Assembly: GCA_945892755.1 (NCBI GenBank)
Contig: CAMDDO010000005.1
Span: 1 to 64,000 of the forward strand
Reading direction: 5' to 3'
Source: Rhizobium sp. Q54
GTDB taxonomy: Bacteria; Pseudomonadota; Alphaproteobacteria; UBA828
Length of the DNA stretch: 64,000 nucleotides
This document shows, one piece after another, positions 48,407-58,843 of the stretch. Every line of letters starts with the position of its first letter. The first letter of the stretch is position 1. The notes under the pieces are model-generated. The model ran no database searches and was not told the origin of the DNA. It saw only the letters and a program-made list of their open reading frames with translations. The position numbers were made by a program, and so were the translations under genes.

Positions 48407-49057
48407 ATGCCAAAATCCCGCGAAGAAGACATCATCCGAGACATCCTCGTCCGCATCGACGATTCGGCGGAGGTCAACCAGCGTGCGCTGTCCAAGGAGC
48501 TTGGCATCGCGCTCGGCATGACCAACGCCTATATGCGCCGCTGTGTTCGCAAGGGCTATATCAAGATTAGGCAGATTCCGCCCAATCGCTACGCCTATTA
48601 CCTGACGCCCAAAGGCTTCACCGAGAAGACGCGGCTGACCGCGCAGTTTCTGTCTGATTCGTTCGGGTTCTTCCGCCGCGCGCGCGGGCAATATGGCGAA
48701 CTCTATGCGACCTGCGTGGCGCAGGATTGGCGCCGCCTTGCGCTCGCGGGCATCAGCGAGCTCGGCGACGTTGCCGTGCTCTCGGCGCGCGGTCATCCGG
48801 TCGAGTTGGTTGGCATGATCGAGCCGATGCGGGCGGGCGAGCACTTTCTCGGGCTGCCGGTGATGTCGGAACCACAGGCGTTCCCGACGCTCGATGCGAT
48901 ACTGCTCACCTCGGTCGAACGCCCGCGCGAGACTCACGCTTGGCTCACCTCGATCTTCCCGCCCGAGCGCGTGCTCGCGCCGAAGCTCTTGGGCCTGCAT
49001 CGCGGCAATGGTGCGGCCGCAAAGTCCATTGGCGAACCGAAAGGCGACAGCGCGTGA
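48407..49057 (+). CDS. EPS-locus winged-helix (MarR_EPS-like) transcriptional regulator
   Basis: EVNQRALSKELGIALGMTNAYMRRCVRKGYIKIRQIPPNRYAYYLTPKGFTEKTRLTAQFLSDSF. Start revised from 48212. Confidence 0.82.
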   Translation: MPKSREEDIIRDILVRIDDSAEVNQRALSKELGIALGMTNAYMRRCVRKGYIKIRQIPPNRYAYYLTPKGFTEKTRLTAQFLSDSFGFFRRARGQYGELYATCVAQDWRRLALAGISELGDVAVLSARGHPVELVGMIEPMRAGEHFLGLPVMSEPQAFPTLDAILLTSVERPRETHAWLTSIFPPERVLAPKLLGLHRGNGAAAKSIGEPKGDSA

Positions 49058-50142
49058 GCGGCGGGTCCGAGCGCCTTTGCTTGCTCATCACCGGCGGCGC
49101 GGGTTTCATCGGTTCCAACCTGGTACGCCGGCTGGTCCGCGAGGGTCGCCACCTCATCGTCAATCTCGACAAACTGAGCTATGCCGGTAATCTCGATTCG
49201 CTGGTCGGGATCGAGGTCGCGCCCCTCTATCGCTTCGAGCACGCCGACGTCGCGGACGGGCGCGCGGTCGCGCGCATCATGGAGCGTTATCGGCCGGATG
49301 CGCTGCTCAATCTTGCCGCCGAAACGCATGTCGACCGCTCGATCGAAGGGCCGCAGGATTTCATCCAGACCAATGTAGTCGGAACCACGATATTGCTCGA
49401 CGCGGTTCGCGCCTATCTGCGTGGGCCGCGCGGCGTGCGGGCGAATGCTGCGTTGGGCGATGGTGGCTTTCGTTTCCTTCAGGTCTCGACCGACGAAGTG
49501 TTTGGCGCGCTCGGCCCGGTCGGCCGTTTCTCGGCGGCGAGCCCCTACAGGCCGAACTCGCCTTATGCCGCCAGCAAGGCTGCGGCCGACCATTTGGCGC
49601 GCGCTTTTGGCCGCACCTTTGGCTTACCGGCGATTGTCACCAACTGCACCAACAATTATGGCCCGCACCAATTTCCGGAGAAGCTGATTCCGCTCGCGAT
49701 CCTAAAGGCGGAGAACGGGCGCGCCATCCCGGTCTATGGCGATGGTCTCCAGGTGCGCGACTGGCTCCATGTCGACGACCACGTGGACGGGCTTCTGGCA
49801 GCGCTCTTCAAGGGAGAACCGGGCGAAACCTACGTGTTCGGCGGTGAAGCCGAGCGCACCAATCTTGAGGTGGTCGAGCTGATTTGCACGATCATGGATC
49901 GGTGCCGCCCTGCCGGAGCGCCACATCGCCGGCTGATCGAACATGTCGACGATCGACCGGGCCACGATCGGCGCTATGCGATGGACATTCGTACCACCGT
50001 GGCGCGCCTCGGCTGGCGCCCGACGGCGCGATTCGAAGACGGCCTCGAGGCCACGGTGCGCTGGTATCTTGACAATCTCGCCTGGTGCCGTCGCGTACAG
50101 GACGGTTCCTATCGTGGCGAGCGGCTCGGGCTGCTGGCATGA
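49054..50142 (+). CDS. rfbB: dTDP-glucose 4,6-dehydratase
   Basis: [69 protein letters not shown] start overlaps the upstream stop. Confidence 0.93.
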   Translation: MSGGSERLCLLITGGAGFIGSNLVRRLVREGRHLIVNLDKLSYAGNLDSLVGIEVAPLYRFEHADVADGRAVARIMERYRPDALLNLAAETHVDRSIEGPQDFIQTNVVGTTILLDAVRAYLRGPRGVRANAALGDGGFRFLQVSTDEVFGALGPVGRFSAASPYRPNSPYAASKAAADHLARAFGRTFGLPAIVTNCTNNYGPHQFPEKLIPLAILKAENGRAIPVYGDGLQVRDWLHVDDHVDGLLAALFKGEPGETYVFGGEAERTNLEVVELICTIMDRCRPAGAPHRRLIEHVDDRPGHDRRYAMDIRTTVARLGWRPTARFEDGLEATVRWYLDNLAWCRRVQDGSYRGERLGLLA

Positions 50143-51077
50143 GCGCCACCAAGCGTAGAGGCATCGTTCTCGCCGGCGGCACCGGCTCACGCCTGCTGCC
50201 AACCACGCGCTCGATCTCCAAGCAGCTTCTGCCGGTTTACGACAAGCCGATGATCTATTACCCGCTCTCGGTCCTCATGCTCGCCGATATCACGGAAATC
50301 CTGATCATCACGCGGCCCGAGGAGCGCCACTTGTTCGAGCGCCTGCTTGGCGACGGTGCGCAATGGGGCCTGCGTCTCGACTATGCGACGCAAGACGCGC
50401 CGCGCGGCATCGCAGAGGCCTTCATCATCGGCGAGAAATTCCTCGACGGTGCGCCTGTCGCCATGGTGCTCGGCGACAATATTTTCTATGGCGAAGGTCT
50501 CGGCCGGACCTTGCGCCGCGCCGGTCGCGCCGGCGATCCGGCGGCGATTTTCGCCTACTACGTGCAGAATCCGCGCGACTATGGCGTGGTCGAATTCGAC
50601 GCCGACGGCGCCGTGCGTTCGATCGAGGAGAAGCCGTCACAGCCGCGCTCGTCCTACGCGGTCACGGGGCTCTATTTCTATGACGAGCGGGCGCCGGCCA
50701 TGGCGCGCGCGCTCAAGCCATCGGCGCGCGGCGAGATCGAGATCACCGACCTGAACCGGCGCTATCTCGACGAGGGCGTCCTCAAGGTCCATGTGCTCGG
50801 GCGCGGCGCGGCCTGGCTCGATATGGGGACGCACGACTCCTTGCTCGAGGCCGGCAATTACGTCGCCACGATCGAGCGTCGCCAGGGCCTTAAGATCGCC
50901 TGCCCGGAGGAGATCGCGTTTCGTCGCGGCCTGATCGGGCTCGATCAGCTGCGCGCGTTGGCCGAGGCCATGGGTCAGACCGATTATGGCCGCTATCTCT
51001 TGGCGTTGACCGAGGAGAGCCGGACCTATTTGAGCGATGAGATCGAAGCTTCGCCGCGCTTCGTGAAGCCGCGATAG
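50139..51077 (+). CDS. rfbA: Glucose-1-phosphate thymidylyltransferase
   Basis: [62 protein letters not shown] overlap with rfbB. Confidence 0.95.
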   Translation: MSATKRRGIVLAGGTGSRLLPTTRSISKQLLPVYDKPMIYYPLSVLMLADITEILIITRPEERHLFERLLGDGAQWGLRLDYATQDAPRGIAEAFIIGEKFLDGAPVAMVLGDNIFYGEGLGRTLRRAGRAGDPAAIFAYYVQNPRDYGVVEFDADGAVRSIEEKPSQPRSSYAVTGLYFYDERAPAMARALKPSARGEIEITDLNRRYLDEGVLKVHVLGRGAAWLDMGTHDSLLEAGNYVATIERRQGLKIACPEEIAFRRGLIGLDQLRALAEAMGQTDYGRYLLALTEESRTYLSDEIEASPRFVKPR

Positions 51078-51118
51078 GGCCGCCCGACAGGACTCCGACC
51101 ATTTCTCCGACACGCGAC

Positions 51119-51976
51119 ATTGAACGCTGGGTCTTCACCGCCTCGCCCGGCCGCAGCGGGCAGGGCACGCTTGCGGCGTTCCTTGCCACCCATGTTGAGG
51201 GGGCCCATGTCGCCTTCGAGGAACCCCAAGTGCGCCCGCTCTTGCCCGGCGCGCTCGGCGACCTTGAGCGCCATTTCAGGCGGCGCTTTATCGAGACCGA
51301 CGAAATGCTCGGCCGCGGCCGCATCCTGGCGGCCGACGCGGCCGCCGACCATCGCTATATCGACCGCGTCGTGGCGCAACGATTGCACGTCATTCGTCGC
51401 GAGGCACGGCGCACAGGCGCGCGCCTCTACATCGACGTCAATAGCCGCTTCGTGCGCGGCCTGTGCTGGGGCTTCATGCGTGCCCTGCCGCGCCTATCAC
51501 TGATCCGCCTGCTCCGCGATCCGGTTCTGGTGATGCGAAGCTACCTCAATCGGAGCAAGAGCTTCGCCAAGGAACATGTCTCGCCGAACGCGCCTAATAA
51601 TCTTCTCCGGCTCGACCCATCGGGCTTTTCACCGGGAGAGTTCTATCTATGGGCGTGGTGCGAGTGTTATTTGCGTTTCGATCAGTTCGCGGCGTTGCCG
51701 GTGGTCGATAAGGCCGTCGAGCTTCGTACGGAAGCCCTGAACGATGCGGCGAGCATGAACCGGTTCATGGACGCGCTCGATTTGCCGCATCGACCCGCCC
51801 GTGTCCTCGCGCCAAGCAACAGCAATCTCGGCCAAGGCTATGGGGCTACCCGGATCTCGGCCGACGATGTGCGCCTGCTGCATCGTTTCCTCGATCGATT
51901 GACGCCCGAGCTGCGCGCGCGCCTGCGCTATTTTGAGAGCTATGCACCGCCCCAGCTCGGCGAGACTGCGTCATGA
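51119..51976 (+). CDS. Sulfotransferase-like P-loop protein (start codon uncertain)
   Basis: Frame is open from 51041; P-loop-like RWVFTASPGRSGQGTLAAFLATH lies upstream of the first standard start (GTG 51230). Confidence 0.6.
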   Translation: MERWVFTASPGRSGQGTLAAFLATHVEGAHVAFEEPQVRPLLPGALGDLERHFRRRFIETDEMLGRGRILAADAAADHRYIDRVVAQRLHVIRREARRTGARLYIDVNSRFVRGLCWGFMRALPRLSLIRLLRDPVLVMRSYLNRSKSFAKEHVSPNAPNNLLRLDPSGFSPGEFYLWAWCECYLRFDQFAALPVVDKAVELRTEALNDAASMNRFMDALDLPHRPARVLAPSNSNLGQGYGATRISADDVRLLHRFLDRLTPELRARLRYFESYAPPQLGETAS

Positions 51977-52947
51977 GCCCGCGCGATGCGCTCAAGGCGC
52001 GGGTGCGCCGCATCAGCCCTGGCTGGCGGCGCAGTCATGCCGCCTTGGTCGAGCATCTGAGCAAATTGGCCCCTCGGTTGAAATTTGGCGCGGACGACGA
52101 TCCGGTTGCGCGGCTCGTCGACGAAGGCGTTTCGCTATTCGGCTTTTGGAGCGACGAGGCGGCGCTCGCCTTGCACGCGACGATGCCGTCCAAGCTCAGG
52201 GGGTTGATTCCCGCGCGCCATTTCCGCCTCGCGCACGATGTGTTGACCCGCTTCGTCTATCCTCATATGCGCCCCGACCTCAAGCCAGGTGGCTATGCCC
52301 CGCCGCAAATGACGGGCTTCCACGGTCAGCACAAGGATGCCATCGCCGATTTCCCTGATGTCGCGGCGCGAAGTTTGTTGCTGGAGGCGTTCCAACCCAG
52401 ACCGGGCGAAACGGTTCTCGATGGCGGCGCCTTCCTAGGATTTGGCGCCCTCGCCTTGAGGCCAGCGATCTTAGGCGGGCGCATTATCGCGGTAGAGGCC
52501 GCCGGCGCTTGTGTCCGTCTGCTGGAACGAAATATCACCGCCAATGGCGCGACGGGAGAAATCGTTCCTGTTCATGCCGCGCTGTGGTCGACGCCCGGCA
52601 GGCGCACGCTGAAACGCCAATTCGCGCAGGCGGCCAGCCTGATCGACGAGATCGTGCCAGAGGGCGCCGATGAAACGGTCGAGGCCACGACTGTTGATCA
52701 GCTGGTTGAGCGCTTCGGGCTCGCGCGTCTCGACATGCTCTCTTTGACCATCAATGGCGCCGAGATCGCCGCTCTTGAAGGGGCTGGCGAGACGCTCCGA
52801 CGCTGGCGCCCGCGCGTCAGACTCGCCGGTTGGTACAAGATCGACGGTCAGCCGGTGGCGGCGCGCGCGGTCGAGTGTCTCGGAGCCGCCGGTTACCGAA
52901 CCTTCGTCGGCCCGCGCGGCAATGTCCTGGGCTTGCCGTTGGCGTAG
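51973..52947 (+). CDS. FkbM-family methyltransferase
   Basis: PGETVLDGGAFLGFGALALRPAILGGRIIAVEAAGACVRLLERNITANG; TTVDQLVERFGLARLDMLSLTINGAEIAALEGA. Confidence 0.85.
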   Translation: MSPRDALKARVRRISPGWRRSHAALVEHLSKLAPRLKFGADDDPVARLVDEGVSLFGFWSDEAALALHATMPSKLRGLIPARHFRLAHDVLTRFVYPHMRPDLKPGGYAPPQMTGFHGQHKDAIADFPDVAARSLLLEAFQPRPGETVLDGGAFLGFGALALRPAILGGRIIAVEAAGACVRLLERNITANGATGEIVPVHAALWSTPGRRTLKRQFAQAASLIDEIVPEGADETVEATTVDQLVERFGLARLDMLSLTINGAEIAALEGAGETLRRWRPRVRLAGWYKIDGQPVAARAVECLGAAGYRTFVGPRGNVLGLPLA

Positions 52948-52949
52948 CC

Positions 52950-54788
52950 ATGATCGGTCTCTTCGGATTGTTTCACGGCGCGCGCGACGCGCCGGCCGAT
53001 CTTGCGCCACTTGCTCGCCGCGTGCCGTCGCGCTACGCGCTTGACGCGCCGGCCGGTCGGGGCGCGGCGCTCGCGCGTGTCGCCCATATGCTCGATCGTG
53101 CAAATAGCCGCGCGACCGACCATCGATTCACCTGCGTAGTCACCGGCGAGCTATTCGATTCGGCCCCCTATCGCGGACTTGGCGCCGAGAGCAGTTTTGC
53201 GGCGCTCATCGTTGCCCTGGCCCACGACAGGCAACTTGACCGCTTGTCCGAAGCCAATGCCCAGTTCAGCGCCGCGCTCTATGATCATCAGCGCCACGCC
53301 CTGACGCTGATCACCGATAGGCTGTGCACTCACCCGCTTCACCTATGGCGCGGCGGTGGCGAGCTCGTATTCGCCAGTCAAATTCATACGCTGATTGGTG
53401 ATTCTCGGGTGTCGCGCGCGCTCGATCCGGCGGCGCTTGCGCAACTCTTCACCATGCAGCGGACCTTCGGCAGTACGACGCCGTTTCGAGATATCGTCGC
53501 CCTACCTGCGGGCGCGCTGGTTTCGTTCGATGGCAAGACGGTCGAGGAGAAGCGCTATTGGGAAATGCGCTGGCGCCCGGCGGGCTTGAGCAAACGCGAG
53601 ACCGCCGCCGCGCTCGCGACGGCGTTGCGAAACGCGCTTGCGCGCCAATCGTCGGGCCGCGTTGGCATGTTGCTTTCGGGCGGACTCGATTCGCGCACTC
53701 TGCTTGCCGCGGCGCCCGCGCCGATGCCGAGCTTCACCACCGCGAGCTATGACAATCCGGAAATGGCGATAGCGCGTGAGACGGCGTCACGGCTCGGCGC
53801 GGCCCACCACCCGATCATATTCGATCCGGCGTCGATCCTTGAATTTCATGACGAGGCGGTGCGCGATTCGGGCGGTATGTACCCGGCCTCGACGCCGTTC
53901 GCCGCCATGATGCCGGTTGTCTCGGCCGGCTGTGATATCACGCTCAGTGGTCACGGCCTCGACTACACGCTGCGTGGCTACTATACGCCGGCACGCTTTT
54001 TGGATGTTGGCGGTTCACACACCCGGCTGCCGACGCTGCGCGCGCTACCGGCGCACCCCTCGGGCGCCGACGTTCTCGCCAATTTACGCCAGGGTCCGCC
54101 ACGCGCCACGGTTGAGCACATCATCGCGCCCGAATGGCGCACGGCGTGGTGGGAGGGTCAGGCACGCACGCTCGATCGGGTGCTGGAGCCTTGGCTTCAT
54201 TCCGATGAACCGCGCAACGCCTGGGACGCGCTGATCCTTCACGCGGTCAGCAAGCACTATGCGTTCTGCGGCATGATGGCGGTGCGCGCGGCGACCGATT
54301 TGCGCCTCCCGGCATTCGACAACGAAGTGTTCGAGATCTATCTCGGCATGAAGCCGGCGTGGCGTGTCGGCGCGCGGGTCATGCAACGCGCTGCGCAATT
54401 GATCAATCCGGAGATAGCGCGTCTGCCCAACGCCAATACCGGTTTTCGTGCCGACTTGCCTGGCTGGCTCGAAGTCGCCGGCCTTCTGGGTCGCGGCCTG
54501 ATGCGTCGGCTCGGTCTTGCGATGCGACCGGCCCTACCGAGTGAGGCGCACAGCGCCGGCTCGTGGCAGAATTTCAGCGCACTTTATCGCAACGACCCGG
54601 CGCACCGGGCTCGGCTTCTTGAAGTTCGCGGCCGGCTCGATTCCCTATCGTTCGGCGTGCTTCGGATCGACGCGCTTGCCGCTTGTATCGACGAGCATCT
54701 GACCGGCGCCGCCAACCACCCCAAGCTCTTACGCCAGCTCATCACGCACGATGCGTGGGTTCGTCTGTTCGAGCCACGTGCGGCATGA
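52950..54788 (+). CDS. Asparagine synthase-like protein lacking the N-terminal catalytic Cys
   Basis: MIGLFGLFHGARD N-terminus; PP-loop GRVGMLLSGGLDSRTLLAA; HALTLITDRLCTHPLHLWRGGGELVFASQIHTL. Confidence 0.85.
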   Translation: MIGLFGLFHGARDAPADLAPLARRVPSRYALDAPAGRGAALARVAHMLDRANSRATDHRFTCVVTGELFDSAPYRGLGAESSFAALIVALAHDRQLDRLSEANAQFSAALYDHQRHALTLITDRLCTHPLHLWRGGGELVFASQIHTLIGDSRVSRALDPAALAQLFTMQRTFGSTTPFRDIVALPAGALVSFDGKTVEEKRYWEMRWRPAGLSKRETAAALATALRNALARQSSGRVGMLLSGGLDSRTLLAAAPAPMPSFTTASYDNPEMAIARETASRLGAAHHPIIFDPASILEFHDEAVRDSGGMYPASTPFAAMMPVVSAGCDITLSGHGLDYTLRGYYTPARFLDVGGSHTRLPTLRALPAHPSGADVLANLRQGPPRATVEHIIAPEWRTAWWEGQARTLDRVLEPWLHSDEPRNAWDALILHAVSKHYAFCGMMAVRAATDLRLPAFDNEVFEIYLGMKPAWRVGARVMQRAAQLINPEIARLPNANTGFRADLPGWLEVAGLLGRGLMRRLGLAMRPALPSEAHSAGSWQNFSALYRNDPAHRARLLEVRGRLDSLSFGVLRIDALAACIDEHLTGAANHPKLLRQLITHDAWVRLFEPRAA

Positions 54789-56101
54789 CCGCGTCATTCG
54801 CTTATCGTTTCTCGCTCGCGCCGAACCTCGCGCTCTTTCGTGCTGAAATCGAGCACGCACTCAGCTTTGTGGAGCGCGCGCATGGCATCGGCCGCGATCC
54901 ATCCGCCGCGCGCGTGCTGCACTATGGACCGGAGCCACCGGAAGGCGCGCTCGCCGTGCCGGCGGTCTTGTTTCCGGGCGGTGTGCGTTTGGCGGAAGAC
55001 GGTATTCATCCGGTACGCGAGGCGCTCGAAAAACTTGCCGCTGGCGTCGGGCCAGCCCCGCTTTTTCCGGTCCGGGGACCGGCGGCCTCGGATGAGCGCT
55101 TCGCTTATGACGCGATCGGTTTGATCGCCCTGATGCTGACCCGGCTCGAAGAGCGAGGCAGCCCGGCCAATGATCGCTATGGCCGTTTTCCTTATGCCGC
55201 GTCCATGGCGGCACGCTTTCATTCGAGCGCCGAGCCCGCCGCCGACCAAGCGGCGCGCGATCTCGCTTTGGCGCTCACCGGTGGTCACGCGCCGAGCGCC
55301 ACGTCCTATGAGGTGCTGGTGACCCATGATGTCGACCGTTTGCGCGGCTATCACCGGCCGCTTACACCCTTGCGCGAGGCGGCGGGTGATCTCCTGAAAC
55401 GCCGAAGCCCGTTGAGGGCATCGCGGCGTCTGTGGCGCGCTTTTGGCGGTGGCGATCCCTGGCGCTCGGCGCGCCGGTTGATGGCGCGCTCCGAGGCCAG
55501 AGGCGTCCCGAGCCGGTTCTATTTCATGGGGCCCAGTGCGGCCTCGATGGATAGTCCCTACGCGCTTTCAATGGCGCCACTCTTACGCCGCTTGGTCGGG
55601 GAGATTCAGGGTCGTGGCCACCTTATCGGCTTTCATCCCGGTTTTGGCACGGCGAGCGATGCGGCCTTATGGACGCGCCAGAAACAAGGCCTTGAGCGAA
55701 TCATCGGGCTCCAGGTGAACGAAGGCCGTCAGCATGTGCTTGGCTATGACGCCGCGACGACGCCCGATATCTGGGCCAGCAACAGCATGGTGCTCGACCT
55801 CACACTCGCCTTTCCCGAAATTACCAATTTTCGCGCTGGCACCTGCCGTCGGTTCAAGGCCTATAGCTTGACCCGTCGTACGCCGCTGGCGCTGGAACAA
55901 GCCTCGACCGCGTTGATGGATTTCGGCCTATTCGGCGGCAAGTACCGCGACCTAAGTCCCCAACAGGCGCTTGATGAGGCGTCGCGCGCCGCCGATATTT
56001 GCCGGCGCTTCGGCGGCGCGTTCGTGGTGCTGCACCATCTTGGGTCGTGCGATGCCAAGGTCGACCGATTTTTCGAGACCGTCATGCGCGAGGTTGCATG
56101 A
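54785..56101 (+). CDS. Polysaccharide deacetylase-like protein (long form)
   Basis: YEVLVTHDVDRLRGYHRPLTPL; PSRFYFMGPS; GHLIGFHPGFGTASD. ATGA overlap with the upstream gene. Confidence 0.78.
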   Translation: MTASFAYRFSLAPNLALFRAEIEHALSFVERAHGIGRDPSAARVLHYGPEPPEGALAVPAVLFPGGVRLAEDGIHPVREALEKLAAGVGPAPLFPVRGPAASDERFAYDAIGLIALMLTRLEERGSPANDRYGRFPYAASMAARFHSSAEPAADQAARDLALALTGGHAPSATSYEVLVTHDVDRLRGYHRPLTPLREAAGDLLKRRSPLRASRRLWRAFGGGDPWRSARRLMARSEARGVPSRFYFMGPSAASMDSPYALSMAPLLRRLVGEIQGRGHLIGFHPGFGTASDAALWTRQKQGLERIIGLQVNEGRQHVLGYDAATTPDIWASNSMVLDLTLAFPEITNFRAGTCRRFKAYSLTRRTPLALEQASTALMDFGLFGGKYRDLSPQQALDEASRAADICRRFGGAFVVLHHLGSCDAKVDRFFETVMREVA

Positions 56102-56835
56102 GCGCGGCCACCGGCTTCTCGCCCGAGAGCTATGCCGCGCTGATTGATTCCCTTCGCGCGCGCGGCTATGAGGGGCGCGATTTCTTCACGGTGCGCCCGG
56201 AGGCGCGCCATCTCGTCTTGAGGCACGACATTGACGTCTCACTCGATGCCGCCCTCGCCATGGCTGAGTTCGAGGTCAAGCTTGGTCTGCGCGCGACCTA
56301 TTTCGTTCTGTTGCGTTGCGAACTCTATAACCCGTTCGCCGAGGCCGGTCGCAAGGTATTACGGCACCTTGGTGCGCTCGGCCACGAAGTCGGACTGCAT
56401 TTCGATGCGGCGCTCGTCGACGGCGGTATGGAGGCGCTCGACCAAGCCGCCGCCGAGGAATGCGCCATGCTCGAAGGCTTGATTGACCGGCCGGTTCGAA
56501 TCATCAGTTTCCACCGGCCGGCACAAGCGCTGCTTGGGCTCGCGCGCCCGCTCGCGGGGCGCGCCCATGCCTATGAGCCGCGCTTCTTCAAGGCGATCGG
56601 TTATTGCAGCGATTCGCGCGGCGCGTTTCACCATGGCGATCCGTCGTCTCACCCGGCGGTGATGGCCGGAACCGCCTTGCAATTACTCACCCACCCGATC
56701 TGGTGGATGGCGGAAGCCGGCATCGACGCGACGGATCGGCTGGAGCGCTATGTCACTGGCCGCAGCGCCGCCATGCGTCGAGCGCTCGCCACCATGATCG
56801 AAAGCTATGACCCACAGCGCGGGGCCGGCGAATGA
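56098..56835 (+). CDS. Polysaccharide deacetylase-like protein (short form)
   Basis: LVLRHDIDVSLDAALAMAEFEVKLGLRATYFVLLRCELYN; LGHEVGLHFDA. Confidence 0.78.
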   Translation: MSAATGFSPESYAALIDSLRARGYEGRDFFTVRPEARHLVLRHDIDVSLDAALAMAEFEVKLGLRATYFVLLRCELYNPFAEAGRKVLRHLGALGHEVGLHFDAALVDGGMEALDQAAAEECAMLEGLIDRPVRIISFHRPAQALLGLARPLAGRAHAYEPRFFKAIGYCSDSRGAFHHGDPSSHPAVMAGTALQLLTHPIWWMAEAGIDATDRLERYVTGRSAAMRRALATMIESYDPQRGAGE

Positions 56836-57827
56836 CGCCGCGCATCGCCGTCATCGGCGCCGGCCATTGGGGCCGCAATCTGATGCGCAATTTCGATGCG
56901 CTCGGTGCGCTCGCCGCGTTCTGTGACGAAGACGCGGCAACGCTCGCGCGCGAAGCCGCGGCCTTTCCGAAGGCGCGCGTCGCCCGAACGCTTGAGGCGC
57001 TTCTGGCCGATCCCACCATCGATGCGGTCGCGATCTCGACGCCGGCCGCGACCCATAGCCTGCTCGGCCGCCGTGCGCTCGAAGCCGGCAAACATGCATT
57101 TATCGAAAAGCCGCTTTGCCTGACTGCGACCGAGGCCGAAGCGCTTGGCCGCCTTGCCGACAAGCTCGATCGCACGCTGATGGTCGGCCATCTCTTGTTG
57201 TTTCACCCGGCGTTCGCGGCCTTGAAGCGCTTTGTCGCCGAGGGCCGCATCGGGCCCTTGCGCTATATCTATTCGAACCGCGCGAGCCTCGGGCGGATCA
57301 GGCGCGAGGGTGGTGCGCTCTGGGAGTTCGCTCCGCATGACGTGTCGATGATTCTCGGTCTGACCGGTGCCATGCCGGAGCGGGTCACTTGCGTTGGCGG
57401 CGCTTGGTTGCAGGCGGAGGTCGCTGATCTGACCCTGACGCATTTGGCGTTTCCGAACGGTATTCAGGCCCATATTTTCGTGTCGTGGCTGCACCCCTAT
57501 AAGGATCACCGCATGGTGGTGATCGGCGCCGAAGGCATGGTGGTGTTTGACGATGTCGCACAGGGGCCGAATAAATTGTTGCACTACCCGCACGTGGTCG
57601 ACATCACGGGCGATATTCCGGCCGTCACCAAAGCGCCCGCCATGCCGATCGCCTATAACGCCGAGGAACCCTTGGCGCGCGAATGCCGGCATTTTCTTGA
57701 CTGCGTGGCGAATCGAAAAACGCCGATCAGCGATTGGCGGGAGGGTCATCGGGTGCTTGCGGTCTTGCAGGCCTGCCAACGCGCGTTGAACTCGGGCGGC
57801 GCGTCGATTGTCGAGGCTTTGCCGTGA
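56832..57827 (+). CDS. Gfo/Idh/MocA-family oxidoreductase
   Basis: RIAVIGAGHWGRNLMRNFDALGALAAFCDED; AISTPAATHSLLGRRALEAGKHAFIEKPLCLT. Confidence 0.9.
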   Translation: MTPRIAVIGAGHWGRNLMRNFDALGALAAFCDEDAATLAREAAAFPKARVARTLEALLADPTIDAVAISTPAATHSLLGRRALEAGKHAFIEKPLCLTATEAEALGRLADKLDRTLMVGHLLLFHPAFAALKRFVAEGRIGPLRYIYSNRASLGRIRREGGALWEFAPHDVSMILGLTGAMPERVTCVGGAWLQAEVADLTLTHLAFPNGIQAHIFVSWLHPYKDHRMVVIGAEGMVVFDDVAQGPNKLLHYPHVVDITGDIPAVTKAPAMPIAYNAEEPLARECRHFLDCVANRKTPISDWREGHRVLAVLQACQRALNSGGASIVEALP

Positions 57828-58837
57828 GCGGGCGCGCCACCAAGCAGCCAGTCCGCGTGGCGGTCATTGGCACAGGCTATTTTGGCAGCCTGCACGCCGG
57901 CAAATTGGCGACGATGGAGGGCGTCGAACTGGTCGCCGTGGTCGACGCCGATCCCGAAACCGCGCAGACGGTCGCGACCAAGCATGGCGTGCTCGCGCTC
58001 AGCGATCCGCGCGCGGTGATTGGACGCATCGATGCCGCGATCGTCGCGGTGCCGACCAAAGCGCATTTCGAGGTGGCTGACATGCTTCTCGGCCATGGCA
58101 TTCACGTCATGGTCGAAAAGCCGATCACCGACGATCCTATAACCGCCCGCCGCTTGGTTGACCTTGCCGCCAAGAAGGGTTCGGTTCTACAGGTCGGTCA
58201 TTTGGAGCGATTTTCGGCGGTCGGCGTCGCGCTGCGCGAAAAGGTGCGCGATGCGCTCTATATCGAATCCTATCGCATCGCGCCGTTTCGCGAACGCGGC
58301 ACCGATGTTGGCGTGATTCTCGATCTCATGATTCATGACATCGATTTGATCTTGGCCTTCGTGCGGGCGCCGATCGATTCGGTCGAGGCGATCGGTGTTC
58401 CGGTGTTGTCGCCCTCGGAAGACGTCGTCAACACGAGGGTCCGCTTTCAGAACGGCTGCTTCGCGACCATGACGGCGAGCCGGGTCAGCTTCAAGGCCGA
58501 GCGCAAAATGCGCATCTTCCAGCCAGAGTCCTATATCGGAATCGATTTTCTCGAGCGCACCTTGAGACATGTCTACAAGAAGGACTCGACCTCTGGCGTC
58601 GGGCGCCCTGAAATCGCCATCGAAAACCAAACATACCAGGAATCCGATGCCATTCTTGAAGAGGACAAGGCCTTCATCGCCGCCATTGCCAATGGCACGG
58701 CGCCGTTGGTCAGTGGGACCGATGGTTTGAGGGCGCTCGAGGCCGCGACCTTGATCATGAAAAGCCTGCATGAAAATCTGGCGCGCTTTGCCACGGCGCG
58801 CATGGCCGCGCACCGGCGGATCCCCGAGGCGATCTAA
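57824..58837 (+). CDS. Gfo/Idh/MocA-family oxidoreductase (second paralogue)
   Basis: VRVAVIGTGYFGSLHAGKLATMEGVELVAVVDAD; GIHVMVEKPITDDPITARRLVDLAAKKGSVLQVGHLERFSAV. Confidence 0.9.
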   Translation: MSGRATKQPVRVAVIGTGYFGSLHAGKLATMEGVELVAVVDADPETAQTVATKHGVLALSDPRAVIGRIDAAIVAVPTKAHFEVADMLLGHGIHVMVEKPITDDPITARRLVDLAAKKGSVLQVGHLERFSAVGVALREKVRDALYIESYRIAPFRERGTDVGVILDLMIHDIDLILAFVRAPIDSVEAIGVPVLSPSEDVVNTRVRFQNGCFATMTASRVSFKAERKMRIFQPESYIGIDFLERTLRHVYKKDSTSGVGRPEIAIENQTYQESDAILEEDKAFIAAIANGTAPLVSGTDGLRALEAATLIMKSLHENLARFATARMAAHRRIPEAI

Positions 58838-58843
58838 GAGCCG

